From Prado023 sp963747335 (GTDB lineage Bacteria > Actinomycetota > Actinomycetes > S36-B12 > CAIYMF01), in NCBI GenBank assembly GCA_963747335.1, contig CAVVEV010000001.1, forward strand, positions 62,001 to 126,000: DNA of 64,000 nt, written 5' to 3'. Both the position numbers and the translations under genes were made by a program. Each line of letters opens with the position of its first letter. The first letter of the stretch is position 1. Below the pieces are notes generated by a model, which did no database searches, was not told the origin of the DNA, and saw only the letters and a program-made list of their open reading frames with translations. This document shows, piece after piece, positions 1-10,285 of this stretch.

Positions 1-1
1 G

Positions 2-553
<552 letters not shown>

Positions 554-583
554 GACCCCAACCGGACAAGGAAGGCATCACAC

Positions 584-2755
584 ATGACTGACACGAACAT
601 GTTCGGCTGGGAGATGGACGAGGCCGGAATCGTCACCCTGACGATGGACGACCCGACGGCACCCGTGAACACGATGAACGAGGCCTTCGTCGCCTCGCTT
701 CGGCCCACGGTCGAGCGACTCGAGGCCGAGAAGGACAAGATCAACGGCGTCGTGATCACCTCGGCGAAGAAGACGTTCTTCGCCGGCGCCGACCTCGATC
801 TCGTGCTCAAGGCCACGCCGTGAGGACGCCGAGCAGTGGACTCGCCGACCAACGACAGTGAAGTCGCTGTTCCGGCGCCTGGAGACGTTGGGTCGTCCGG
901 TCGTCGCGGCGATCAACGGAGCCGCGCTCGGCGGCCGGGCTCGAGCTCGCGCTGGCCTGCCACCACCGCGTCGCCCTGGACGTCAAGGGCTCGACGATCG
1001 GGCTGCCCGAGGTCGGCCTCGGGCTGCTCCCGGGCGGCGGCGGCGTCGTGCGCACGGTGCGGATGTTCGGCATCCAGACCGCGCTGATGAACCACCTGCT
1101 CCAGGGCCAGCAGCGCAAGCCGAAGGACGCACTGGCTGCCGGCGTGGTCGACGAGTTGGCCGACACCCCCGAGGAGCTGATGCACGCGGCCAAGACGTGG
1201 GCGCTGTCCAACCTCGATGCCGTGCAGCCCTGGGACGTCAAGGGCTACAAGATCCCCGGCGGCACGCCGATGACCCCGGCGTTCGCGGCGAACCTGCCGG
1301 CCTTCCCGGCGAACCTGCGCAAGCAGCTCAAGGGTGCCCCGATGCCCGCCCCGCACCACATCATGGCCGCGGCCGTGGAGGGCGCCCAGGTCGACTTCGC
1401 GACCGCGGAGAAGATCGAGACCGAGTACTTCGTCAACCTCGCCACCGGCCCGGTCAGCAAGAACATGATCAAGGCGTTCTTCTTCGACATGCAGCACATC
1501 AGCAAGGGCGGCGACCGGCCGAAGGACGTCCCGAAGTACACCGCGCAGAAGGTGGTCGTCCTCGGGCGCCGGCATGATGGGCGCGGGCATCGCCTACGAG
1601 TGCGCCCGGGCCGGCATGGAGGTCGTCCTCAAGGACATGACCCTCGCGGCCGCGGAGAAGGGCAAGGCCTACTCGCAGGGCATCCTCGACAAGGCTGTGG
1701 CCCGCGGCAAGATGACTGCCGAGGGCCGCGACGAGATCCTCGCGCGGATCACCCCGACCGAGAACATGGCCGATGCCAAGGGTGCCGACCTCATGATCGA
1801 GGCGGTGTTCGAGGACCCGGCACTGAAGAAGTCGGTGTACGCCGAGGTCGTCCCGCTGCTGACCGAGGACGCGCTGCTGGGATCGAACACCTCGTCGCTG
1901 CCCGTCACCGGCCTCGCCGAGGGGGTGGACCGGCCGGAGGACTTCATCGGCCTGCACTTCTTCTCGCCGGTGGACAAGATGAAGCTGCTGGAGATCGTGG
2001 TCGGCAAGAAGACCTCGGACGAGGCGCTGGCCAAGGCCATCGACGTCGCCGTGCAGATCCGCAAGCTGCCGATCGTGGTCAACGACAGCCGTGGCTTCTT
2101 CACCAGTCGGGTCATCGGGACAGTCGTCACTGAGGCAGCCGCCCTGGTCGGCGAGGGCGTGCCGGCCAACTCCGTGGAGCAGGCGGCGCTGCAGGCCGGC
2201 TACACGGTCGGCCCGCTCGCGCTCACCGACGAGGTCAGCCTCACCCTGGCCCTCAAGATCAAGAAGGCGGCCGAGGCGGAGGCCACAGCCGGCGGTCTCC
2301 AGATCGCGGACCACCCGGGGTATCCCGTGATCGAGAAGATGGTCACCGAGCACGGCCGCGGTGGCCGCGCCGCAGGGGCGGGCTTCTACGAGTACGCCGA
2401 GGGCAAGAAGCTCGGCCTCTGGCCGGGCCTGAAGGATGCCTTCGGCGGCGACAACCTGGACATCCCGTTCAAGGACATGCAGGACCGGATGATGTTCATC
2501 GAGGTGATCGAGAGCATCAAGTGCCTCGATGAGAACGTCCTGCGCACGGTGCCGGACGCCAACATCGGCTCGATCTTCGGCATCGCCTTCCCGGCCTGGA
2601 CCGGTGGCGTGCTGCAGTTCGTGAACACCTACGACGGAGTCGGCCCGAAGGCCTTCGTCGCGCGGGCCAACGAGCTGGCCGAGAAGTACGGCGAGCGGTT
2701 CACCCCGCCGGCGTCCGTGGTGGCCCTCGCGGAGTCGGGCGGCAGCTACAAGTGA
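584..2755 (+). CDS. fadB: FadB-type enoyl-CoA hydratase / 3-hydroxyacyl-CoA dehydrogenase, frameshifted three times as read
   Basis: Two-domain beta-oxidation enzyme. An N-terminal crotonase fold (AAINGAALGGGLELALACHH, restored) hydrates enoyl-CoA. The NAD-binding domain begins at VLGAGMMGAGIAYECARAG and is followed by the HFFSPVDKM and NDSRGFFTSR blocks of 3-hydroxyacyl-CoA dehydrogenase. The frame changes three times, each by one extra base: near 821 (a T), 935-936 (a C) and 1564-1566 (a G). Removing them gives about 722 residues, normal for FadB, with conserved motifs continuous across every junction; the sequence closely resembles mycobacterial FadB as I recall it. I therefore regard it as an intact gene with sequence errors. 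It is the second gene of the fadA-fadB-TetR operon. Confidence 0.88.
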
Positions 2756-3405
2756 GTCGCAGCGGTGGCCCCGGAGCAGCCCCGATGGGGGCCGTCCCGG
2801 GGCCACCGCGCATGTCGGCCCAGGACCGTCGCCAGCAGCTGGTCGACATCGGCCTGGATCTGCTGGAGACCCGGCCCATCCAGGACCTGGCCATGGACGA
2901 GGTGGCCGCGGAGGCCGGGGTGTCGCGCACCCTGGTCTTCCACTACTTCCCGTCGAAGGGCGACTACTTCGCCGCAGTCGTCTCCAGCGCCGGCGATCGG
3001 CTGATGCAGGCCGTGCCGGGTGACCCGGAGACCGACGTGGACACCCGCCTGCGCGCCATGGTGCGCGCGTTCCTGAAGTACGTGGCGCGCAAGCGCGGGG
3101 TGTACGTGGCCCTCGTCCGCGGCGCGTCGGGGGGCGACCCCAAGGTGCTGGCCGTCCTCGACGAGGTGCGCGCCAACCACGTGATCCGCTGGCTGGATGC
3201 CGCCGAGTGGCCGGCCCGGGACGAGATCACCCAGCTCGCGGTCCGCGGCTGGTTGGGCTCGTTGGAGGAGATCGCCCTGGCCTCGACGACGTCCCCGGTA
3301 CCCCGCGACTCGGTCGTCGAGCTGCTGGTCGAGGGCCTCATCGCCGATCTCGAGCGTGCCGATCGGCTCAGGTTGCCAAGGGATGGGACAGTGGGGCATG
3401 CCTGA
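2752..3405 (+). CDS. TetR-family transcriptional regulator of the fad operon
   Basis: The 217-residue protein has the TetR helix-turn-helix: MDEVAAEAGVSRTLVFHYF followed by PSKGDYFAAVV. The C-terminal half is a helical ligand domain. The GTG start at 2752 overlaps the fadB stop in a GTGA arrangement, implying translational coupling; ATG codons at 2785 and 2812 are alternative starts because the recognisable domain begins only at about residue 24. Its place directly after fadA-fadB suggests that it senses acyl-CoAs and represses this operon, but that is inferred from position only. No operator could be assigned because the operon promoter lies outside the window. Confidence 0.85.
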   Translation: MSRSGGPGAAPMGAVPGPPRMSAQDRRQQLVDIGLDLLETRPIQDLAMDEVAAEAGVSRTLVFHYFPSKGDYFAAVVSSAGDRLMQAVPGDPETDVDTRLRAMVRAFLKYVARKRGVYVALVRGASGGDPKVLAVLDEVRANHVIRWLDAAEWPARDEITQLAVRGWLGSLEEIALASTTSPVPRDSVVELLVEGLIADLERADRLRLPRDGTVGHA

Positions 3406-4121
3406 TCAGGAGCACGTCGTCGGGGTTCCGCTGCGTCGGCTGCCCGGCTGGCTCGAGGGATTCGCTGCCCGGCACGGGGCGTGGTCCGCCTCTGAGTCCG
3501 CCGACGTGGCGGGCTGGAACCTCGTCGCGCCCGATGCTGCCCGCGCCCAGGTCGTGGTGCCGACCTGGCTTGAGCACCAGTCCACGGGTCCCTTCGACCC
3601 GGACGCGCTCTCCGGTCTGGCTCCCCACTTCGGGGTGCTCCTGCTGCGCCGGGCGGGCTATGCCGTGGCGGCGTTCGAGGGACCGTCCCTGGCGGAGAAG
3701 AAGATCGGCACACGGCACATCCACGGTCGGACAGCCGCAGGTGGCTGGTCCCAGCAGCGCTACGCCCGGCGTCGGGACAACCAGGCCGACGAGATCGTGG
3801 GCTCAGCGGCCGAGACCGCCGACCGGATCCTCGGTCCACTGCCGGACCTGCAGTTCCTCGTGACCGGCGGGGATCGCCCCCTGCTCAACGCGGCGCTGAA
3901 GGCGGTGCACCCCAGGCTGGCGGCGCTACCCGATCGGCGCCCACCTCGGCGTCGGCACCCCGGACGCCAAGATGCTCGCGGTGATCCCCGATCGCGTGCT
4001 CGCCGTCCAGATCCGGATCGGCGGCCCACAGCCCGATCCAGGGCGCAGGACCGCTCGACCCGTCGACGGACTGAGCGCAGGTCTAGTCTCGAATGGGGCA
4101 CGACCAGGCACCCAGTCGTGA
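3398..4121 (+). CDS. acVLRF1-family peptidyl-tRNA hydrolase (release-factor-like), one frameshift
   Basis: The protein belongs to the actinobacterial VLRF1 family, relatives of the Vms1/eRF1 fold thought to release nascent chains from stalled or split ribosomes. The diagnostic stretch is the GRTAAGGWSQQRYARRRDNQ loop at about residues 110-130, carrying the glutamine that replaces the GGQ of classical release factors. The frame is lost at about 3932 by one extra base. Dropping it continues into IGAHLGVGTPDAKMLAVIPD and ends at 4121, giving about 240 residues. As read without correction, translation would run on into the next gene. The start overlaps the TetR stop by 8 bases. Confidence 0.8.
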
Positions 4122-4141
4122 CCCCGGTGTGGGGAGGCGCC

Positions 4142-4525
4142 ATGAATCTCGAGAAGGTCATCTTCGGCTTCTTCGTCCTGCTCGCGGCGACGCTCAACTT
4201 CGGCTTCGTCATCGGGGACATCTCCGACCCGTCGGTGCACAACCCCTACGAGCTGTTCGCGGCCATCGTCGTGAACCTCATCGCCACCGTCCTGAAGTTC
4301 GGTGATCGGACGCAGATGGGGGCGGTGCACCTGGCCACCTCGCTGGTCGCCGACCTGCAGCTGGTCGCCGCAGGAGTGGTCTGGGTCGTCGCCGACCAGG
4401 CGGCCGGCGGGATCAGCGGCTCGGCGATGGCCAGCGTGGTCTCGCTTGCGGCAGGGGCGCTGCTGGCGAACATCGTGTCGGTCATCCTGCTGATCGCCGA
4501 GACGCTGCAGTTCTCCCGCAGGTAG
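4142..4525 (+). CDS. Small integral membrane protein (DUF6394-like)
   Basis: A 127-residue protein made almost wholly of membrane segments, with about three to four hydrophobic helices: IFGFFVLLAATLNFGFVIGD, an ELFAAIVVNLIATVL helix, and two more between residues 65 and 120. The ATG follows a GGGGAGG ribosome site. I recall similar proteins as DUF6394, with no established function. It lies only 6 bases before a potassium channel gene, so the two are probably co-transcribed and it may be an accessory subunit or share a role in ion homeostasis. That function is inferred from position alone. Confidence 0.7.
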   Translation: MNLEKVIFGFFVLLAATLNFGFVIGDISDPSVHNPYELFAAIVVNLIATVLKFGDRTQMGAVHLATSLVADLQLVAAGVVWVVADQAAGGISGSAMASVVSLAAGALLANIVSVILLIAETLQFSRR

Positions 4526-4531
4526 CCCGCC

Positions 4532-6329
4532 ATGGGCAACCCGCTGCTGACGTTCTGGCACATGTTCGTCGAGCCGCGTCCCGACCAGTCGGGCCAGGGG
4601 CGCCCGGATCTCGAACCGCGGGAATCCTCGCTCCGCACCGTCCCCTCCACAGGTCCGATCTTCCTGGTGCTGCGCCGCATGCGGATCCCGTTCATCGTCC
4701 TGATCCTGGTGTTCGCGATCAGCGTGCTCGGCCTGACGCTCATCCCCGGTGCTCAGCCCGATGGTGGCAGCGAGCCGATGAGCTTCTTCGACGCGTTCTA
4801 CTTCATGAGCTACACGGCCACGACCATCGGTTTCGGGGAGATCCCGTACCCGTTGACCATCGACCAGCGGCTGTGGGTGACGTTCTCGATCTACTTGGCC
4901 GTGATCGGGTGGGCCTACGCGATCGGCACGTTGCTGTCCCTCCTGCAGGACCGGGCCTTCCGCAAGGCCGTGGAGACCCAGCGGTTCGCCCGGCAGGTGG
5001 CCCGGATCCCCGAGCCGTTCCTCATGCTGGTGGGCTACGGAGAGGCTGGGGCGTTGGTTGCCCGGACCCTGGACGCCCGGCGCCGGCGCCTGGTGGTCGT
5101 GGATCGCTCGCAGGAGCGGATCGACGCGCTCGCACTCGAGTCCCTGCGCGCCGATGCCCCCGCCCTGAGCGCGAACACACGCGATCCGGAGACGCTGATG
5201 CTGGCCGGCTTGGCGAACCCACGTTGCGAGGGCGTCCTGGCGCTGACCGATGACGATGAGTCCAACCTCGTCGGTGGTGCAGTCCGTGCACCTGATCCGC
5301 CCGGGTCTGCCGGTCGTCGCCAGGGCCGAGAAGCCGACCAGCGCCCGACGCATGGAGCCCTTCGGCGAGCCCACCGTGGTGAACCCCTATGACGCGTTCG
5401 GTGACCGCCTTCGCGTTGCGCTGCGCACCCCGAGCCTGGCCCAGCTGGTCGACTGGCTGATCCTGCCCCCGGGCGCGCCGCTTCCGCCGCCCATCCATCC
5501 ACCTGATTCCGGAGCGTGGGTCGTGGTCGGGTCGACGCATGCCGTCGGCGAGGTGGTCGATGACCTGCACGCTGTGGGAGTCCCGGTCACAGTGGTCGAC
5601 CCGGCGTCCTCGTCCAGCGAGGGGACCGGTCCCGAGCAGCCGGGCTTCGCCGAACTTGCTGCGCGCTCCGTGGGGATTGTGGGAGCCGCCGATCGGGACA
5701 CGCTGACCGTCTCCTATGTGGACGCCGCCCGAAGGGCGAATCCCTCGATCCTGGTCGTGGCTCGTCAGGAGTCCCCTGCGAATGACGCCCTGTTTGCCGC
5801 GTTGGCCCCGGATATCCTGCTGGTCCCCTCCGAAGTCGTGGCGCGCGAGGTGCTCGAGCGCCTGGCCAACCCGCACCTCTGGCAGTTCCTGCAGTCAGCC
5901 AAGGAGCAGTCCGAGCCGTGGGCGGCGCGGGTTCTGGAGGACCTTGTGGCCCGGGTCGGTGAGCCCTCGCCCACCGTGTGGGAGGTTAGCGTCGACGTGG
6001 TGCAGGCGCCCGCGCTCTGCCGGGCCCTGGCCGCGGGACCGGTCACTGTCGGTGAGCTCATGGCCAGTCCGTGGGTGCGCTCAGAGCGGCTGGGACTCAT
6101 GGTGCTGATGCTCGAACGTTCGGGTCAGCGGATGCTGGTGCCGGACGAGGCGGTGGGACTGGCGGTCGGCGACATGCTGCTGATGGCCGGGGCTCCGGGA
6201 ACCCAGCGCGCTTGGGACGCGACCCTGTATGAGGACGACCTGATGGCCTACGTGCTGTCCGGCGAGGCCGTCGCCACGTCGTGGTGGGGACGACGTCTGT
6301 TCCCCGGGCAGGGCTCGCCTGCCGGGTAG
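4532..6329 (+). CDS. Two-TM potassium channel with RCK (TrkA-N) domains, one frameshift
   Basis: Membrane potassium channel. The N-terminal part has TM1 (residues 53-72), a pore loop with filter TIGFGE (98-103, the GFG variant of GYG), and TM2 (115-137). A Rossmann-type RCK domain follows (LMLVGYGEAGALVARTL, about 163), then a second soluble half with another RCK-like unit. The frame shifts at about 5273 by one extra G. The corrected protein is about 598 residues, continuous through DDDESNLVVVQSVHLIRPG. Channels of this architecture are gated by nucleotides or ions bound to the RCK ring. A hairpin at 6399-6418 may end the transcript. Confidence 0.82.
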
Positions 6330-6398
6330 GTGCCGCTGCGCAACGGATGTGCTGTGGATGTCCACCCGCACGTGAGAACGTCCCTGTACGCGCCCCGG

Positions 6399-6418
6399 TG
6401 CCGGATGTTGATCCGGCA
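6399..6418 (+). terminator. Hairpin after the potassium channel gene
   Basis: TGCCGGAT / ATCCGGCA form a perfect 8-bp stem around a GTTG loop, 70 bases past the channel stop. It could end the upstream operon. It also sits just before the putative surface-protein promoter, so an operator role is equally possible. Confidence 0.4.
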
Positions 6419-6419
6419 A

Positions 6420-6449
6420 TTAGGACCAGTCGGACCTATCACCTAGAAT
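6420..6449 (+). promoter_or_regulatory. Candidate promoter of the surface protein gene
   Basis: A good -10 box, TAGAAT (6444-6449), lies 18 bases after a poor -35 (TTAGGA). It would give a 5' untranslated region of about 100 bases before the ATG at 6555. Confidence 0.4.
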
Positions 6450-6554
6450 CCCCCTAGTCGCGCGCCATGGTCTGACTCGGAAATCCACGATCCCATGGGC
6501 GTTCGCGCCGGCGATGAGGAACTACCTCACCGCCAAGAAGGGAATCAACAAGTC

Positions 6555-9307
6555 ATGCGTCGCCTGTTCGCGCTCATCCTGAGCATGCTCCTCATCGTCC
6601 TCGTGGCGCCGCTGGCCAGTGCCGCGGTCGAGGCCACCTACTCCGGCGGTGGGAAGTCCGGCACGTCGGTCACGATGAACCGTGGCTCCGGCGACCAGTC
6701 GCTCGGGACCAAGCTCTTCGACCTGAAGGTGACCGGCCAGGGAACGCTGCCCGCCTACTGCATCGACATCCAGACGAACATCCGTCAGACCACCTACGTC
6801 GAAGAGGGCTGGAACACCATCGGGGAGGCGGCCGGGGCCAAGATCCTGTGGATCCTGAAGAACTCCTACCCGACCAAGACCGTTGATCAGGTGGCGGCGG
6901 CCGTGGGCACGGGAGCAAGCGGCCTCACGACGGAGGAGGCGATCGGCGCCACCCAGGCCGCCATCTGGACGTTCAGCGACGGGGCGACCTACGTGGACGG
7001 CGCCAACACGAAGGTCAACGCGGTGGTCGCCTACCTGACCGGTACGAAGAACGCTGGCTTGTCCACGCCGCCCGCGCCGTCGCTCTCCCTGACCCCGGGC
7101 GAGGCCACCGGCCCCGTCGGTTCCCGGGTCGGGCCATTCAGGCTGACGGTCTCCGACGGCGGATCCGCCGATCTGAGCCTCCTGCCCAACGTGGCGGGGC
7201 TGGAGGTCTACGCCCAGGCCTCCGGCGGCAGCCCGGTCACCTCCGCCACGAGCGGCGCCAACCTGTGGGTCCGCGTCCCTGCCGGCACCACCCCCGGTCA
7301 GGTGACCCTCCAAGCAACGTCCAAGACGACGGTGTTCGCTGGCCGGCTCTTCGTCAAGAAGTCCGGGGACCCCAGCCAGAAGTTGATCCTGGCACAGGAC
7401 ACCGACGCCACGTCCACCGCGACCGCCAATGCCAGTTGGACCAAGGCCCCGGCCAAGCCCAGCGCCACGATCGATGCGGACTGCGTACCCAGTGGCGGCG
7501 CCGCCGGCACTGTCACGCTGGAGAACCAAGCGGTGCTTCCGGGCGACTCGGTGGAGTTCACCGTCAGGGTCCCCGGCCGGAACGACGAGAAGGTCACGGT
7601 TGCTGCCGGACAGACCAGGACCGTGGACTTCATCCTGCCCGAGGACGCCACCGAGAACACCGTCGAGGTGACTGCTCCCGGCATGGAGAAGGTGTCGGAG
7701 ACGGTCACCACCGACTGCCGGATCTCCGATCCGAAGGCGACCATCTCGGCTCGCTGCGAGCCTGCTCCCGAGGGCGGCGCCACGGTGACCATCGACCTGA
7801 GCAACCCGGTTGAGGACGGCAACAGCCAGACCGCGGTGAGCACGACCTTCACCGTGTTCGTGGGCGGTGCCCGGCAGACCATCGGCGGTAAGGACTCCTG
7901 GACAGTCGCCCCCAAGGAGACCCTGCCGCTGACCCTCACCCTGCCTGAGGGGACCAAGGACGCCACGGTCGTCGTCAAGGCCGATGACAAGCAGGTCGCC
8001 GAGAAGACGGTCACCACCGACTGCGCGATTGGCGCCGAGCCGAAGGCCACCGTCGCGGGCAAGTGCCTGCCACAGGGCGGCGCTGACGTCTCCATCGACC
8101 TGAGCAACGATCCAAAGCTCGGCCAGGGCCAGACCAGCGTGCCGGTGACCTTCACGGTGCTGGTCGACGGCAAGCCGCAGGCGATCGACGGTGCCACGTC
8201 CTGGGCCGTCGCCCCCGGCGACAAGAAGCAGCTGACCTTCACACTGCCCGAGGACTCGGGCAGCCCTGTGATCAGCGTGGTCGCAGATGAGCGGACCATC
8301 GCCACGCAGACGGTCAGCACCGATTGCACCGTTCCGGCCACGCCCCAGTCCACGGTCCAGAGCGCCTGCCTCGTCCAGCCGGGCGGCGGCGCCCAGGTCA
8401 GCGTGGTCCTGGCCAACACGGCCACCCCCGCCGAGGGGAAGACCGCGCTCGACGCGTCCTTCACCATCGAGGTGGACGGCACGCCCCAGGTGATCGACGG
8501 TGCCACGTCCTGGACCGTCGCTGCGGGCAAGAAGCAGGAGTTGGTCTTCACCGTGCCCGAGGACTCCGGGAACCGCACGGTGGTCGTCAAGTCCGGTGGT
8601 GCCCAAGTCTCCCAGCAGGTCGTCTCCACCGACTGCCAAGGGATCGTGGTCGACGCTGCGGGCATCTGCCGGGCTGACACGCCGTTCTACACTCGGTGAA
8701 CGTCGAGTCCCAGAACCTGCCGGCCCTGGATCCGGCGACCAACAAGCCGTACCAGGTGAAGGTCGAGTGGCTGCAGGCCGACGCGAGCGGTGCGCTCGTG
8801 CTCAAGGACGGCAAGCCGGTCGCGGCGTTCGATCCGGCGACCAACCAGCCGTATGTGGACACCTACATGTTGGACAACGGCAAGCTCGCCACCGGCGAGC
8901 TGCTCTGGAAGGGCGCGAAGGTCGATGCCCAGGGCAAGCCGATCGACTGGCCCGGCTGGGACCAGAGGGCCGACGGCACCTGGGTTGAGGTCCCCGACGG
9001 CGGAGTTCGGCCGGCAGCGATCCTGCGCGTGAGCGTGAATCCGACGCTGGACACTGTTGCGCTGTACCCGCCGGCAACCCCGGGATGCAACGCGAACCCT
9101 CCGGCGAATGTGAGCGGCGTCGAGGACGAGGTCGACACGCCTGACGTGCCCGAGGCGGTCGAGGAGACCGACGAGGCAGTGGTCGCCGGCAGCGAGGATG
9201 AGCTGGCCAAGACCGGTGGGGACCTCGGTCCGGTGCTGGCGCTGAGCCTGATGGCCCTCGTCAGTGGTGCGGTCCTGTTCGGCACGGGTCGACTCGCAAA
9301 GCGGTGA
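6555..9307 (+). CDS. Cell-wall-anchored thioester-domain (TED) surface adhesin with Ig-like repeats, one frameshift
   Basis: Secreted protein of about 917 residues. A signal peptide (1-23, ending ASA) is followed by a thioester domain: Cys69 in PAYCIDIQ and Gln134 in ATQAAIW are the residues that form the internal Cys-Gln thioester used for covalent binding to targets. Four Ig-like repeats of about 95 residues follow (DNA 7453-8637), each with a cysteine near its start and a TDC end. Then come a further domain and a C-terminal LAKTG sorting signal, hydrophobic helix and basic tail. LAxTG is the motif used by class E sortases of high-GC actinobacteria. One base is missing near 8690; restoring it joins the halves. 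The ATG at 6555 follows an AAGAAGGGA ribosome site. Confidence 0.88.
7453..8637 (+). repeat. Four tandem Ig-like domain repeats within the adhesin
   Basis: Four diverged repeats of about 285-295 bases encode domains beginning PSATIDADC, KATISARCE, KATVAGKCL and QSTVQSACL, each closing with a VTTDC or VSTDC strand. They form the stalk of the surface protein; copy number may vary between strains. Confidence 0.7.
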
Positions 9308-9354
9308 TGATCGAGCCGGGTGAGGCGTAGCCCTCGACCGGCGTGGGACGACCT

Positions 9355-9391
9355 GACGGCCCGGGAACCTCCATGAGGCTCCCGGGCCGTC
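9355..9391 (+). terminator. Intrinsic terminator after the adhesin gene
   Basis: GACGGCCCGGGA (9355-9366) pairs perfectly with TCCCGGGCCGTC (9380-9391) around a 13-base loop. There is no T-run, as is usual in actinobacteria. Confidence 0.75.
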
Positions 9392-9415
9392 GCGCGTCCG
9401 TGGTTGGCTGTGGTC

Positions 9416-10261
9416 ATGGACAGCTTCGACCTCTCTGCGCTGATCCGGCCCACCGCGACGGACAACCCGCTGCGCTTCACCCTCGACGTCCCCGACGGGC
9501 TCCAGCAGGGTCGCGGCGCCTGGGGCGGTGTGGTGACCGGGGCCATGGTGGCTGCGGCGCAGCAGGTGGATCCCCGCCCGGAGATGGCGGTGCGCACCCT
9601 GAGCGCCCAGCTCGTCGCCCCAGTCCTGGTCGGCCGGCTGACGCTCCACGTCGAGGAGCTGCGCCGCGGCTCGGCGACGAACACCCTCGCGGTACGGGGC
9701 CTCGACGGGGACGGCGCGCTGCTCGCCCACGGCGTCGTCGTCCTCGGTTCCGCCCGCAGGGGCGAGGCGATGCCGGACGGCCCCGAATGGCTGAGCGTGC
9801 TGCCACCCCACGAATTGGCCGCCGGCCCGGAGTCAGTTCCCGAGGCTCCGGTGGGTCCACCGCTTGCGCCCGACTTCACCGTGCACCTGGAGATGCGCCC
9901 GATCTCCGGAATCCCCTATCAGGGCGCCGACACCGACGAGACCATGGGCTGGGTGCGGCCGCGGGGCCGGCTGGAGCGGGTCGACGCCTCGGTGGTCACG
10001 GCGCTGGCTGATGCGTGGTGGGTCTCGGTCATGGCCCGCATGGACCGCCCCCGGCCGGCCGCGACCGTGGGGTTCACCCTCGACTACGCCAGCGATCCGA
10101 CCACCCTCCCTCGTGATGGTGAGGGTGGGATCGAGCCCCTGTTCCACCGCGGGCGGAGCGTGGCTGCCCGGGAGGGGTTCACCGTCGAGACGCGCGAGCT
10201 CTGGACGCGCGCCGGTCACCTGGTCACCTGGAACACCCAGACCGTGGCCGTCATCAAGTAG
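9416..10261 (+). CDS. Acyl-CoA thioesterase family protein (hotdog fold, TesB-like)
   Basis: A 281-residue protein with two hotdog-type halves. The first contains QGRGAWGGVVTGAMVAAAQQ and the second the AVVTALADAWWVSVMARMD region, each matching the substrate-binding helix of thioesterase superfamily members; WNTQTVAVI lies at the end. Such enzymes hydrolyse acyl-CoA thioesters in the cytosol. The ATG at 9416 is preferred over a GTG 12 bases upstream because the conserved part starts immediately after it. It is the first gene after the adhesin terminator, followed 24 bases later by a GH76 gene. The actual acyl substrate cannot be deduced. Confidence 0.75.
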   Translation: MDSFDLSALIRPTATDNPLRFTLDVPDGLQQGRGAWGGVVTGAMVAAAQQVDPRPEMAVRTLSAQLVAPVLVGRLTLHVEELRRGSATNTLAVRGLDGDGALLAHGVVVLGSARRGEAMPDGPEWLSVLPPHELAAGPESVPEAPVGPPLAPDFTVHLEMRPISGIPYQGADTDETMGWVRPRGRLERVDASVVTALADAWWVSVMARMDRPRPAATVGFTLDYASDPTTLPRDGEGGIEPLFHRGRSVAAREGFTVETRELWTRAGHLVTWNTQTVAVIK

Positions 10262-10285
10262 CGGACGACGCGTCGGAGGCGGAGC

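Noticed and set aside
584..2755. fadB as a decaying pseudogene
   Set aside because: Three single-base changes only, no lost motifs and no internal deletion; error is simpler.
1499..2806. Open frame of 435 codons on the minus strand across fadB
   Set aside because: Shadow of fadB; composition is Arg/Gly/His/Leu-rich with no recognisable domain.
3197..4525. Fusion of the release factor with the membrane protein
   Set aside because: The fusion arises only from the one-base error at about 3932; the membrane protein has its own ATG and ribosome site.
6522..8639. Open frame of 705 codons on the minus strand inside the adhesin gene
   Set aside because: It is a GC-bias shadow: no motif, no ribosome site, and the plus strand codes an obvious domain protein.
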